Shown here piece by piece: positions 53,979 to 63,301 of a DNA stretch of 64,000 nt. Position 1 is the first letter of the stretch, and every line of letters begins with the position of its first letter. Source of the stretch: Parvibaculum sp. (GTDB taxonomy: Bacteria > Pseudomonadota > Alphaproteobacteria > Parvibaculales > Parvibaculaceae). A program made the translations under genes and the position numbers. The stretch spans positions 38,441 through 102,440 of the forward strand of contig JAUSLL010000119.1 in the NCBI GenBank assembly GCA_030649335.1, in the 5' to 3' direction. The notes beneath the pieces were generated by a model. That model was given only the letters and a program-made list of their open reading frames with translations. It did no database searches and was not told where the DNA came from.

Positions 53979-55184
53979 GTGCGATTAGGAATAATTCTTG
54001 GCTGCCTGTTGTTGACCCTTGCGACGGGCTTCGCACCTGCTCGCGCAGATGAGCGCTTGAGCCTTGTCTTTGTCGGCGATACGGGCCTCAATGCGAGCGG
54101 AGCGCGGGTTTCAGCAGAGGGCGGCATCAAGTCGGGACGCGTTCTCTCGGTAGATGAGGCGCTTGCCGAAATAGACCCGCTGCTCAAGGGCGATATGGTT
54201 TTCGCCAATCTTGAGACGGTGGTGACCGACAACAACAATATCGCCCCACGCGACAAAATGTTTGTCTTTCGTATGCATCCTGCAGGTGCCCGCGCACTTC
54301 TGCGTGCGGGCATCAATGTGTTCTCGACGGCCAACAATCACGCAATGGATTTTGGCACAGCAGGCGCGGGTGAAACGTTTAAAAATATGAAGGCATTGAG
54401 CGGCAAAGGCCTCCTTGCCTGGCCCGGGCTTGGTCGCAGCGCCGAGGAGGTGCTGACGCCGCAATTGTTTGTGGTGGGGAAAGCCCAAATCGCCATCTCA
54501 GCATTCGGTATCGGCGGTGGTGGCCTCCCCGCGTCCCATGGCGATGCAGGTACATTACGCGGCGAGGCACAATTCAACCGGCTCGCCGAAAATCTTACGA
54601 AAACTCATGCGGACTTGCGCATTCTCTCTGTGCACTACGGGCAAGAATTTGCGCCCGTAGTCACGGAAGCGGAGGCAAAGCGTTTCGCTGAATTGCCGGA
54701 CGGTGTCGATATCATCGTCGGTCATCACGCCCATGTGGCGCGCGGCGTCGCACTCGTCAACGACAGGCTCTTTCTCTACGGACTTGGAAATTTTCTCCAT
54801 TTCGGCACGCAGAATATGGCGCGTTTCGATTTCTGCCGTGATTTCGGCTTGCTGGTCAAAGTCGGTATGAAGCGAGGCGACGAGGGGACGTTGGCACTCG
54901 AGACCGTTGAGGCCGTGCCGCTCACCGGCATGCATGAACACACCAAACCGATGACAGGTGCCGCGGCGCAATTACGCCTCGCGGTGTTGAACTATCTTGG
55001 TGCGGCGCTGGATGACAAAGTGAACCATATGCGGGGCCTGCGCTTTGATGGCAATGGTCTCTGGTGTGCCAAAGGCGCGAGCGATCCACGCTGTGCGGCT
55101 TGGGGCGCGCCGCCGCCCGTCGCGGCCAAGACGGCACAAGCGATCAAATCCGCCTGCGCGCGCGACGTGCGGCGCGGCGGTTGA
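53979..55184 (+). CDS. CapA-family protein with signal peptide
   Basis: 401 residues from a GTG with GGGGAG seven bases before; this start gives a signal peptide (LGIILGCLLLTLATGFAPARA), while the 460-residue reading does not. Metallophosphatase-like motifs are VFVGDTGLN (about residue 33), FANLETVV (about residue 80), STANNHAMDFG (about residue 122) and VGHHAHV (about residue 250), as in CapA/PgsA poly-gamma-glutamate synthesis proteins. The protein is periplasmic; whether it makes polymer is unknown because no capBC is nearby. Confidence 0.85.
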   Translation: MRLGIILGCLLLTLATGFAPARADERLSLVFVGDTGLNASGARVSAEGGIKSGRVLSVDEALAEIDPLLKGDMVFANLETVVTDNNNIAPRDKMFVFRMHPAGARALLRAGINVFSTANNHAMDFGTAGAGETFKNMKALSGKGLLAWPGLGRSAEEVLTPQLFVVGKAQIAISAFGIGGGGLPASHGDAGTLRGEAQFNRLAENLTKTHADLRILSVHYGQEFAPVVTEAEAKRFAELPDGVDIIVGHHAHVARGVALVNDRLFLYGLGNFLHFGTQNMARFDFCRDFGLLVKVGMKRGDEGTLALETVEAVPLTGMHEHTKPMTGAAAQLRLAVLNYLGAALDDKVNHMRGLRFDGNGLWCAKGASDPRCAAWGAPPPVAAKTAQAIKSACARDVRRGG

Positions 55185-55313
55185 TCTGTGGCGATCGCAG
55201 ATTTGACGCAAGGGCTTCAATGCGCTTTTGCCTTATGATCGACAAATGGCGACGAGCGGTGTACCGAACGCCACAACAGGACGCGCGACCCCGTATCACA
55301 ACAGGTGAACACG

Positions 55314-56492
55314 ATGAATAAATCAGTATCGAATCAGGCCCGGGTAATGGGCGATAATGTCGAGCGGTTTGTCCGCACCATTATTGTGCCCTACGAGCAG
55401 GATCCGCGCTGCGGTTCGCACGGACCATCGGAAGATGTGCTCGTCGAAATGCGTGTGAAGGCGAAAGCCGCAGGTGTGCTGACACCGCATATCCGCGCCG
55501 ACGGCACGCATTTCAGTCAGATCGACACGGCCTATATTCTGAAAAAATCCGGCCTGTCTCCTCTCGGTCCCGTTGCCTGCAACACAATGGCACCTGACGA
55601 AGGCAATATGTTTTTGCTGGGTCTTGCGGGCAGTCCCGAACAAAAGACGCGCTTTCTGGAACCGCTGGTTAGCGGCGAAGCGCGTTCAGCCTTCTTCATG
55701 ACCGAGCCGTCCGGTGAAGGCGGTGCAGGCTCCGACCCGTCGATGATGAAGACAACAGCGGTGCCCGACGGCAATCACTGGGTCGTCAATGGCCGCAAGA
55801 CCTACATCACCGGTGCGGTGGGTGCGAAGGTCGGCATCATCATGGCCAATTCCGAGCAAGGGGCCTGCATGTTCCTTGTTGATCTGCCGGATCCCGCCAT
55901 CCGCATCGACCGCGTGCTCGACACCATCGACAGTTCAATGCCGGGCGGCCATTCGGAAGTCACCATCGAAAATCTCCGCATTCCGTCAGACCAGATGCTC
56001 GGCCAGCCCGGTCAGGGTTTTCGCTTTGCCCAGATGCGCCTTGCGCCTGCGCGCCTGTCTCATTGCATGCGTTGGTACGGCGTTTCGCTGCGTGCGCAGG
56101 AAATCGCCACAGACTATGCCTGCCGCCGCGAGGCTTTCGGCAAATTGCTGATCGATCACGAAGGCGTCGGCTTCATGTTGGCTGAAAACCAGATCGACCT
56201 CAAACAATCCGAACTGATGATCGACTGGTGCGCCGAAACTCTCGACAGCGGTGCCGATGGCAATGTCGAAAGCTCGATGACCAAAGTATCAGTGTCTGAA
56301 GCCTTGTTCCGTGTGGCCGACCGTTGTGTGCAGGTCATGGGTGCGCTCGGCGTAACGCGCGACACGATTGTCGAGCAATTATTCCGCGAAGTCCGCGCTT
56401 TCCGCATCTATGATGGCCCGACAGAAGTGCATAAATGGTCGCTCGCCAAAAAAATCAAAAAGCAGACACTGCAAGCCCGCGAGCAAGGTTGA
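55314..56492 (+). CDS. Acyl-CoA dehydrogenase
   Basis: 392 residues from ATG with AGGTGA upstream; GTG at 55305 is possible. FAD motifs are AFFMTEPSGEGGAGSDP and WVVNGRKTYITGA. The catalytic block reads RIYDGPTEVHKWS (about residue 370), with Asp in place of the usual Glu, like the enzyme at 46130. Opens the alpha-beta bond of an acyl-CoA. 26 bases separate it from the DUF1275 gene. Confidence 0.9.
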   Translation: MNKSVSNQARVMGDNVERFVRTIIVPYEQDPRCGSHGPSEDVLVEMRVKAKAAGVLTPHIRADGTHFSQIDTAYILKKSGLSPLGPVACNTMAPDEGNMFLLGLAGSPEQKTRFLEPLVSGEARSAFFMTEPSGEGGAGSDPSMMKTTAVPDGNHWVVNGRKTYITGAVGAKVGIIMANSEQGACMFLVDLPDPAIRIDRVLDTIDSSMPGGHSEVTIENLRIPSDQMLGQPGQGFRFAQMRLAPARLSHCMRWYGVSLRAQEIATDYACRREAFGKLLIDHEGVGFMLAENQIDLKQSELMIDWCAETLDSGADGNVESSMTKVSVSEALFRVADRCVQVMGALGVTRDTIVEQLFREVRAFRIYDGPTEVHKWSLAKKIKKQTLQAREQG

Positions 56493-56518
56493 ACAATTAG
56501 GCGACGGAGCAACGGCTC

Positions 56519-57166
56519 GTGACGCGATACGACAGGCGACAACAAGGACTGGCTATTTGTCTCGCAATGCTTGCGGGCTTTGTCGACGCGCTTGCCTTCA
56601 TCTATCTCGGTGGGTTTTTCGTTTCTTTCATGAGCGGAAACTCGACGCGCCTCGGCGTGGCTTTGGTTGACGGATCGGCCGATGCCTTTCTGGCGGCAGG
56701 CCTCATTCCGCTGTTTGTGTTGGGTGCCGCATCAGGCTCGGTCATCGGCCATTTCGCAAAAACCCGCCGCCGCTTTACCGTGCTGGGCTTTGTCACATTA
56801 TGCCTGTTCATCGCAGCGGGGTTGAGCGGCGTTGGCCTGATGCATTATGCCGTTGTTGCCATGGTCATCGCCATGGGCGCGGAGAACACTGTCTTTGAGC
56901 GGGAAGGCGAGGTGAGCATCGGCCTCACATACATGACCGGCAGTCTCGTCAAGCTTGGCCAAAAGCTGGCACAAGCCATTCTTGGGGGCCCGCGGCTCTC
57001 ATGGCTGCCCTATTTCCTTTTGTGGAGCGGGCTTGTGTCTGGCGTCGCGCTCGGTGCGGCGAGCTACACCCGTTTTGGTTTGGGCAGCCTGTGGCTTGCG
57101 GCTTTTGCGGGATTGCTCCTCACATTGGTCGTGACCCTGCTGGATCGTGACCAGCGCAACATTTAA
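56519..57166 (+). CDS. DUF1275 (YoaK-like) membrane protein
   Basis: 215 residues from a GTG start with GGAG nine bases before. About six membrane helices. The N-terminal block GFVDALAFIYLGGFFVSFMSGNSTRLG and the TYMTGSLVKLGQKLA segment are typical of DUF1275. Transport function is suspected for the family but not established. Confidence 0.88.
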   Translation: MTRYDRRQQGLAICLAMLAGFVDALAFIYLGGFFVSFMSGNSTRLGVALVDGSADAFLAAGLIPLFVLGAASGSVIGHFAKTRRRFTVLGFVTLCLFIAAGLSGVGLMHYAVVAMVIAMGAENTVFEREGEVSIGLTYMTGSLVKLGQKLAQAILGGPRLSWLPYFLLWSGLVSGVALGAASYTRFGLGSLWLAAFAGLLLTLVVTLLDRDQRNI

Positions 57167-57237
57167 GCATTTCCGTTTGATGGGCATCGCATAAGTGTTG
57201 CACCATAGGTGACCCGCAACGGAGCCACCTGCCTCAA

Positions 57238-58608
57238 ATGCCCATTTCGCCTGCCATCCGCCAACGCGCTGAAGCCATGATCGCGGGCGAGCGCGAGGCA
57301 TTCGCCACACGCCATCCGAAGTCGCAAGCTTTGGCGCTTGAAGCAGGCAAGCATTTTCCCGGCGGTGTGCCGCTCCATTGGATGCTTGATTGGGAAACCC
57401 CCTTTCCTCTGTTTGTCACGAAAGCCGAAGGCTCAACTGTGACCGACGCCGACGGTCACGTTTACGTTGATTTCTGTCTGGGTGACACAGGTGCGATGTT
57501 CGGTCATTCGCCTGTGCCTGTGGCGCGTGCCATTGCTGTGCAAGCCGCGCAAGGCATGACGACCATGCTTGCGTCCGACTTCACCGCGAGGGTCGGTGCG
57601 CTGCTCGCCGACCGGTTCGGGCTTCCGTTTTGGCAGGTAACAGCAACCGCGAGCGACGCCAACCGTGCCGTCGTGCGCTGGGCGCGCGCTTTGACGGGCC
57701 GTAAGAAAGTGCTGGTCTTCGACGGCTGCTATCACGGACAGGTCGAAGATGCCTTTGTGCGTCTCGAAGGCGATCATACTGTGATGAAATCGAGCCTGCT
57801 CGGGCAGGTGAGCGACATGACCGCGACGAGTGTTGCGGCCCCTTTCAATGATCTTGCAACTGTCGAAGCCTTGCTGGACAAGGGCGACATCGCACTCATT
57901 CTTACAGAGCCCGCGCTCACCAACACGGCGATGGTGCTGCCCCAGCCGGGTTTCATCGAAGGCCTGATGGAAGCGGCGCGCCGTCACGGCACGCTTGTCT
58001 GCATAGATGAGACGCATACGATCTCAACAGGCTACGGCGGCTTCACCCGTGCGCATGATCTCGATCCCGATTTCTTTGTGCTGGGCAAACCGGTCGCGGG
58101 TGGATTGCCTGCCGCCGTCTTTGGCTTCAGTGCGAAGGTCGAAGCCGACATGGCTTGTGTGCTCGCGACCAAAGTGCCGGGTTACTCAGGCATCGGCACC
58201 ACCTTATCCGGCAACATGCTGACGCTCGCCGCCATGCGCGCCTGTCTCGAAGAAGTAATGACCCAAACAGCCTTCGATCATATGTCGGCGCTGGCAGCCT
58301 ATCTCGCTGAGGAATTGCGCGAAGTTGTGGCCAGTCACGGCTTGGGCTGGACCGTTTCGCAAATCGGCGCACGCGCCGAACTTGTATTTTCGGAAAAGCC
58401 GTTGCGGAACGGCGCGGAGGCCGCCGCCAGCATCGACCATACGGTCGAGCGCGCGTTGCATTTGTTTTTGCTCAACCGGCAAGTGCTGGTAACACCCTTT
58501 CACAATATGACACTGGTCGCACCGACCACGACCAAAGCCGATGTCGACAAGCTCGTCAGCACCTTTGGTGAGGCAATGACGCTGCTTTGCGGCAAGGGAG
58601 AAATGTAA
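57238..58608 (+). CDS. Class III PLP aminotransferase (GSA-aminomutase-like)
   Basis: 456 residues. The PLP Lys is in VLGKPVAGGLPAAVFG (about residue 283), preceded by the Asp block CIDETHTISTGYGG. HFPGGVPLHWMLDW at the N-terminus and DANRAVVRWARALTGRKKVLVFDGCYHG resemble glutamate-1-semialdehyde-type enzymes, but this group is found in amine or amino-acid catabolism. It sits directly before a glutamine-synthetase-like ligase (TAA then TTG), so both probably act on one amine substrate. Confidence 0.85.
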   Translation: MPISPAIRQRAEAMIAGEREAFATRHPKSQALALEAGKHFPGGVPLHWMLDWETPFPLFVTKAEGSTVTDADGHVYVDFCLGDTGAMFGHSPVPVARAIAVQAAQGMTTMLASDFTARVGALLADRFGLPFWQVTATASDANRAVVRWARALTGRKKVLVFDGCYHGQVEDAFVRLEGDHTVMKSSLLGQVSDMTATSVAAPFNDLATVEALLDKGDIALILTEPALTNTAMVLPQPGFIEGLMEAARRHGTLVCIDETHTISTGYGGFTRAHDLDPDFFVLGKPVAGGLPAAVFGFSAKVEADMACVLATKVPGYSGIGTTLSGNMLTLAAMRACLEEVMTQTAFDHMSALAAYLAEELREVVASHGLGWTVSQIGARAELVFSEKPLRNGAEAAASIDHTVERALHLFLLNRQVLVTPFHNMTLVAPTTTKADVDKLVSTFGEAMTLLCGKGEM

Positions 58609-59973
58609 TTGGCGCGTGGACATGAAGATGAAGCAAAGGCATTTCTCGCCGCGCATCCGGATATCGTGCAGATCCAGACCTTTCTCACAGATCCTTCGGG
58701 CGTCGCGCGGGGGAAAATCCTGCGTCCCGAAGAATTGCTCACCGCCTATCGCGAAGGACGGCCCATTCCCTGCTCCATTCAGTCGCTTGATATTCTTGGA
58801 GCGGACGTTCTCGAAACAGGCCTCGTCTGGGCAGAAGGCGACAGTGACCGGCCATGCTTTCCGGTCGCGGGCACGCTCACCCATGTGCCGTGGTATGATG
58901 TGCCCACCGCGCAGCTCATCCTTGAAAGCACCGAAGTCGATGGCTCGCCGACTTTGGGCGATCCGCGCCAAACGCTTGCGCGCGTGGTCGATGGCCTCGC
59001 GCAACGCGGCCTCACCGCCGTTGTTGCCATCGAGCTTGAATTCTATCTGATCGATCGCGCTTCCACCCAGAGCGGCAAGCCGAAGCCGCCAACCGCGCCC
59101 AATGGCTACACGCCCGCCTATCTGCAGGCCTGCCTGATGCAGGACCTCGAAGATTTTGCGCCCTTTATGAATGACGTATTCGCTGGTGCCAAAAAGATGG
59201 GACTGCCAGCGCGCACATTGATTTCGGAGTATGCGCCGGGACAATTCGAGATCGTGCTCGAACACAAAGCCGATGCCATGCGCGCCGCCGATGATGCGAT
59301 ATTGTTCAAGCGTCTCGTCAAGGGCATGGCCGATAAGCATGGCTATGCCGCAACCTTCATGGCCAAGCCCTATGCAGAACTTTCCGGCAGTGGCTTGCAT
59401 GTGCATGTTTCATTGGCGGATGGCACAAGCGATAATCTTTTTGCGGGCGAAGGCAATGACCTCACACCGCATCTGCGCTATGCGATCGGCGGTCTTGAGC
59501 AAACCATGGCCGAGAGCATGGCGATCTTTGCGCCCAACGCCAATTCCTTCCGCCGCTTCCGCAAAAACACCTATGCGCCGCTCGCACCGGCATGGGCGGT
59601 GGACAACCGCACCGTGCCGCTCCGTGTGACGGCGGGCAAACCGTCAACGCGGCATCTGGAACACCGCGTGTGCGGTGCGGACGCAAACCCTTATGTGGCG
59701 CTGGCGACTGTGCTTGCGGGCATTACCGAAGGGATCGACAAAAAGATCGAACCGGGTGCCGAAATCATCGGTGACGGCTATGAGCAGCGCGAGCCGAGCT
59801 TGCCGGTCAATTGGTGGAAGGCGCTTGAGGTCGCGCGCGGCTCCACTTTCCTGCCCGCCCATCTCGGCGAGAGGTTCACCAATATCTTCCTCACCATCAA
59901 GGAAGCCGAATGCGACCGTTTCTTTGCCGAGGTGCCGGACCTCGATTTCAGCTGGTATCTGCGCAATAGCTGA
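58609..59973 (+). CDS. Glutamine-synthetase-family ligase (PuuA-like)
   Basis: 454 residues from TTG, immediately after the aminotransferase stop, with GGGAG upstream. Family blocks are DPSGVARGKILRP, AIELEFYLID (metal Glu), YAPGQFEIVLEHKAD, SGSGLHVHVSLAD (ATP/metal His), NSFRRF and NRTVPLRV then HLEHRVCGADANPYV. Lack of the adenylylation loop and the DFTDxxG-like start fit gamma-glutamyl-polyamine synthetases rather than GlnA. It would add glutamate to an amine. Confidence 0.85.
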   Translation: MARGHEDEAKAFLAAHPDIVQIQTFLTDPSGVARGKILRPEELLTAYREGRPIPCSIQSLDILGADVLETGLVWAEGDSDRPCFPVAGTLTHVPWYDVPTAQLILESTEVDGSPTLGDPRQTLARVVDGLAQRGLTAVVAIELEFYLIDRASTQSGKPKPPTAPNGYTPAYLQACLMQDLEDFAPFMNDVFAGAKKMGLPARTLISEYAPGQFEIVLEHKADAMRAADDAILFKRLVKGMADKHGYAATFMAKPYAELSGSGLHVHVSLADGTSDNLFAGEGNDLTPHLRYAIGGLEQTMAESMAIFAPNANSFRRFRKNTYAPLAPAWAVDNRTVPLRVTAGKPSTRHLEHRVCGADANPYVALATVLAGITEGIDKKIEPGAEIIGDGYEQREPSLPVNWWKALEVARGSTFLPAHLGERFTNIFLTIKEAECDRFFAEVPDLDFSWYLRNS

Positions 59974-60080
59974 GGCATTCCGCGCCACATCGCCCCGGCC
60001 TTGACCCCTTCAAAAACTTTTGACACTATTTGTGTCAATAGATGGATTGTCGGCAAAACGGCAAGCGGGAGGGGATGATG

Positions 60081-60719
60081 ATGAGCTTCTGGCCTTGGGG
60101 CGTTTCGCTTTTAGTCTATGTCGTATTTCTCAGTTGGTACGTGAACTGGCGTGGCCGCGTCACAGTAGACGAGGTGCCAAAACTCATGGACGCAATTGCG
60201 CTGAACACGCCGGAAGCGGGTGAGCGCAATGACATCGGTATTCTCAGAGCTTTCCTTGAGGCCGACGACGGCCGCGAATTTTTCATGCTCAATCTCGTGC
60301 GCATCGCGCCGGGAAAAGTCGCAGACCCCGTGACGGGTGAGATGCAGCCTGCGCGACGTGTCATGGAGGGCTATACGAAAATGTTCCTGCCCGCGCTCTT
60401 CAGGCGCGGCGGTCATCCCGCTGTTCTCGCGCGCAAGGTCGGCCCTTATTTCGATGCCTGGGGCGTTGAGCCTGATCCGGGTTGGACCATCATGGGATAC
60501 ATGCGCTATCGCTCGCGCCGCGATGTGGCAGTGCTGGTCGCGGATCCGCGTTTCGGTGGGGCGCATGATTTCAAATTCGCCGCCATGCCGCAGACATTAT
60601 CCTTTCCAACGCAACCGCAATTGATGGCGCTTATAAGTCCGCGCCTCTGGGTGCCGCTGGTGCTGGCGCTTGCCGCTTCGCTTGTGCAGACCGCGCTGCT
60701 CATCGTCGCAGCGAACTAG
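60081..60719 (+). CDS. Membrane-anchored protein with DUF1330-like fold
   Basis: About 212 residues. Three ATGs in a row (60075-60083) follow GGGAGGGG; the third has the best spacing. One N-terminal helix (about residues 5-20) and one C-terminal helix (about residues 188-208) bracket a soluble part with FFMLNLVRIAPG and a second FDAWGV ... GYMRYRSRRD repeat, which resembles the dimeric alpha-beta barrel of DUF1330 proteins. Function unknown. First of three closely packed genes. Confidence 0.7.
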   Translation: MSFWPWGVSLLVYVVFLSWYVNWRGRVTVDEVPKLMDAIALNTPEAGERNDIGILRAFLEADDGREFFMLNLVRIAPGKVADPVTGEMQPARRVMEGYTKMFLPALFRRGGHPAVLARKVGPYFDAWGVEPDPGWTIMGYMRYRSRRDVAVLVADPRFGGAHDFKFAAMPQTLSFPTQPQLMALISPRLWVPLVLALAASLVQTALLIVAAN

Positions 60720-60730
60720 GGAATTTCACC

Positions 60731-61168
60731 ATGGGCGTTTTGCCGCCGAGCACCAATGCCTCTTACACAGGCGCGATAGCTTCCGCTTGGTTTCTGATAC
60801 TGGTCGCGGTTCTCTCCATCGTCCCCGGCTTCATTCATTACTTTTTGCCCGACGGTGGCGCAGGCGTCATCGCCGGTCTTGACCTCAGCGAAGGGGCTGT
60901 GAGGATCATCGCGGTCTTCGCTTGGTACGGCGCTTTGCAAATCCCGTGGGGCATCGCTCAACTCATTGTTGGTTGGCGCTATCGCCCGCTGGTGCCATTG
61001 TTCATCGCATTGATGGTGTTGCAACAGGCCTTGAGTGCCTATAGCGGCTGGTTCGGCAAAGGCTCGCACGGCGACCATCACCCGCCGGAACATTACGGTA
61101 GCGCGCTCTTTGTTTTTCTCGGCATCCTCTTTTTGATCCTTTCATTGCGCCCGAGGAAGACCACATGA
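60731..61168 (+). CDS. Small four-helix membrane protein
   Basis: 145 residues, about four membrane helices, with a His-rich polar loop (GSHGDHHPPEHYG, about residues 113-126) between helices three and four. No family recognised. It lies 11 bases after the previous gene and overlaps the GST start (ATGA), so the three are co-transcribed. Confidence 0.75.
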   Translation: MGVLPPSTNASYTGAIASAWFLILVAVLSIVPGFIHYFLPDGGAGVIAGLDLSEGAVRIIAVFAWYGALQIPWGIAQLIVGWRYRPLVPLFIALMVLQQALSAYSGWFGKGSHGDHHPPEHYGSALFVFLGILFLILSLRPRKTT

Positions 61169-62310
61169 CCTATCGTCTCTATGGCACACCGGGTTCGCTT
61201 TACACCGGCAAGGCGCGCTCCTATCTCATCAAGCAGGGTATCCCGTTTGAAAATCGTGCCGCAGGCGAACCGCGTTTCCGCGACGAGTTGGTGCCAAAAA
61301 TCGGACGTTGGATCATTCCCGTGCTCGAAGCCGAGGACGGCGTATTGGTGCAGGACGGTTCCGACATCATCGCCCATTTTGATGCGCAAGGCGGAACGCG
61401 CTATCCCGCATACCCCGCGACACCGCTCCACGCGATCATCGGGCAAATCTTTGAACTCTTCGGCGGTGAGGGCCTGCTGCGCCCCGCCATGCACTACCGC
61501 TGGAATTTTGACGAGACGAACCGCGCCTTTCTCGCGCGCGATTTCCCAGCAGCTCTTGCCCCCACCGGTGCAGATGTCGCCACGCAAGCCGCGATCTTCG
61601 ACATGGCGAGCAGCCGCATGCGCAAGGCCATGGGCAATTTCGGTGTAAGCCCGGAGACGGCGCCGACGGTCGAGGCGTCTTACGCGGAATTTCTCGCGCT
61701 CTTCGACGCGCACCTTGCCGCCTCGCCGTTCCTCCTCGGCGGCCGCCCGACCATCGGAGATTGGGGCCTCATTGCGCCGCTCTACGCCCATCTCGCGCGT
61801 GACCCGTACCCTGCGCAAATGATGAAGCAGACGGCTTTCCGCGTTTGGCGTTGGGTGGAGCGCATGAACGCGCCCGATCAGGACGCGGGCGAATATGGTG
61901 TCTCGCCCGAAGTACTCTTTGAGAGCGACGGCGTGCCGGACACTTTGAAAAATCTCCTGCGCTTTGTCGCCGAAGACTATCTGCCCGAAATCCACGCCTT
62001 TGTCGGTTTCACCAATCAATGGCTCACCGAGCATCCCGACATCGTGTCAGGCACAAACGGCCTGCCGCGCCCGCAGGATCGGGGGCTGGGAACGGTGGAA
62101 TTCAACTGGCGCGGTCACATGATCCGTGTCGGCGTCATGCCTTACCGCTTGTTTTTGCTCCAGAAAATCCAAGGCTTGGCAGATGCCGTGGCGCCTGCCG
62201 CCCGCCGTGCCATCGACGGGCTTCTCGCCGAGACAGGCCTTTCAGGGCTGCTGACCCTCAGGGCCACGCGGCAGGTCGCTCGCCAGAACCACCTCGAAGT
62301 CTGGGTCTAG
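61165..62310 (+). CDS. Glutathione S-transferase-like protein with long C-terminal domain
   Basis: 381 residues, longer than usual GSTs (about 200-230). The N-terminal thioredoxin-like domain (LYGTPGSLYTGKARSYLIKQGIPFE, then WIIPVLEAEDG and VQDGSDIIAHFD) is GST-like. An alpha-helical domain with PFLLGGRPTIGDWGLIAPLYAHL follows, then about 130 extra residues including WRGHMIRVGVMPYRLF. It may bind glutathione or another thiol during detoxification. The role of the extension is unknown. Confidence 0.8.
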   Translation: MTYRLYGTPGSLYTGKARSYLIKQGIPFENRAAGEPRFRDELVPKIGRWIIPVLEAEDGVLVQDGSDIIAHFDAQGGTRYPAYPATPLHAIIGQIFELFGGEGLLRPAMHYRWNFDETNRAFLARDFPAALAPTGADVATQAAIFDMASSRMRKAMGNFGVSPETAPTVEASYAEFLALFDAHLAASPFLLGGRPTIGDWGLIAPLYAHLARDPYPAQMMKQTAFRVWRWVERMNAPDQDAGEYGVSPEVLFESDGVPDTLKNLLRFVAEDYLPEIHAFVGFTNQWLTEHPDIVSGTNGLPRPQDRGLGTVEFNWRGHMIRVGVMPYRLFLLQKIQGLADAVAPAARRAIDGLLAETGLSGLLTLRATRQVARQNHLEVWV

Positions 62311-62328
62311 GCCTCGACTCGAGTCTCT

Positions 62329-62346
62329 AAAACTGTTAACAGTTTT
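62329..62346. promoter_or_regulatory. 18-bp palindrome upstream of GntR gene
   Basis: Perfect palindrome AAAACTGTTAACAGTTTT, 130 bases before the GntR start and 18 bases after the GST stop. Probably an operator for the GntR regulator. It has GC-poor arms and no T-run on the + strand, so a terminator is less likely. Confidence 0.55.
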
Positions 62347-62475
62347 CAAAATGAGCGTGTCCGTAAGGCGCTTGGGTTCTTGCAGGCGGGCGGCTGCACT
62401 CCGGATTGATCCATTGTTTCGCGCCTGTCTGGGATTGGTCAGGCTGGCGGAAGTTGGTCTTTTCAGGAAGAACAG

Positions 62476-63234
62476 ATGAACTTTGACAACGGCAGTTCAG
62501 AATTCGAGACAACCCCGCATGTGATGCTGGGGGCGGTGCCGCCGCCCAATCTCACTCTGCTCACCATTCCGGAACAAATCGCAGCGCAACTCGCACGCGA
62601 AATTGTAGATGGCTTGTTTCAGGTCGACGAGAAACTGTCGGAAGAAAAACTCGCATCGCGTTTCGGCGTCAGCCGAGGACCGATCCGCGATGCAATCGCG
62701 CTGCTTGAACGCAACGCCTTTGTCCGCTCGAAGCCGCGCCTGAGCGCCCGCGTCAACGCCATCACCCATGACGACGCGCAGCAACTCTTTGAAGTGCGCG
62801 CGCGCCTGTTCGGATTGCAGGCGAGCTATGCCGCCCGACGCGCGACGCCACCCGATGTCGATCTGATGCGCGAGGCCGTTGCGGCGCTCGAGCGGCATCA
62901 CAAGGAAAACCCATCAGACGTCGGCGGCTTCTTCACCTCAAGCACCCGCGTCTGGATCATTGTAGACCGCGTGGCACGCGCGCGGCGTATCTCGAGTGTG
63001 ACGGCAAATGTGGCAGGCTCGGCCATCTGGCAGCTTGCCTTCCGCGACAGACTTCACACAGCAGTGAACACATTGCCGGGCCGGACATTTCTCGCCCATT
63101 GGAAAAAAATGATCGACGCCATTGCTGAGGGCGACGAACTGGGAGCGGATCAGGCGGCGCAAAATGTCGTCGGTACGACATGGCAGATGATCGAAAAAGC
63201 CTTTGCGGAAGGCAACACCAAAGCCCGCGCCTAG
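62476..63234 (+). CDS. GntR-family transcriptional regulator (FadR/FCD subfamily)
   Basis: 252 residues. A winged helix at about residues 28-92 (IPEQIAAQLAREIVDGLF, EEKLASRFGVSRGPIRDAI) is followed by an all-helical FCD-type domain (LFEVRARLFGLQASYAARRA). It likely senses a carboxylic acid and regulates adjoining genes such as the DUF3604 gene or the 60-62 kb unit. Upstream palindrome at 62329 is a candidate site. Confidence 0.9.
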   Translation: MNFDNGSSEFETTPHVMLGAVPPPNLTLLTIPEQIAAQLAREIVDGLFQVDEKLSEEKLASRFGVSRGPIRDAIALLERNAFVRSKPRLSARVNAITHDDAQQLFEVRARLFGLQASYAARRATPPDVDLMREAVAALERHHKENPSDVGGFFTSSTRVWIIVDRVARARRISSVTANVAGSAIWQLAFRDRLHTAVNTLPGRTFLAHWKKMIDAIAEGDELGADQAAQNVVGTTWQMIEKAFAEGNTKARA

Positions 63235-63301
63235 CATGTGCCCGCGATGCGTGTTCGCCGAAAGGCCAAAATAATGAAGTGCGACCTATGGGGAAGTTGA
63301 A

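Noticed and set aside
62315..62324. GACTCGAGTC palindrome
   Set aside because: Only 10 bp, GC-balanced and directly after a stop codon; could easily be chance.
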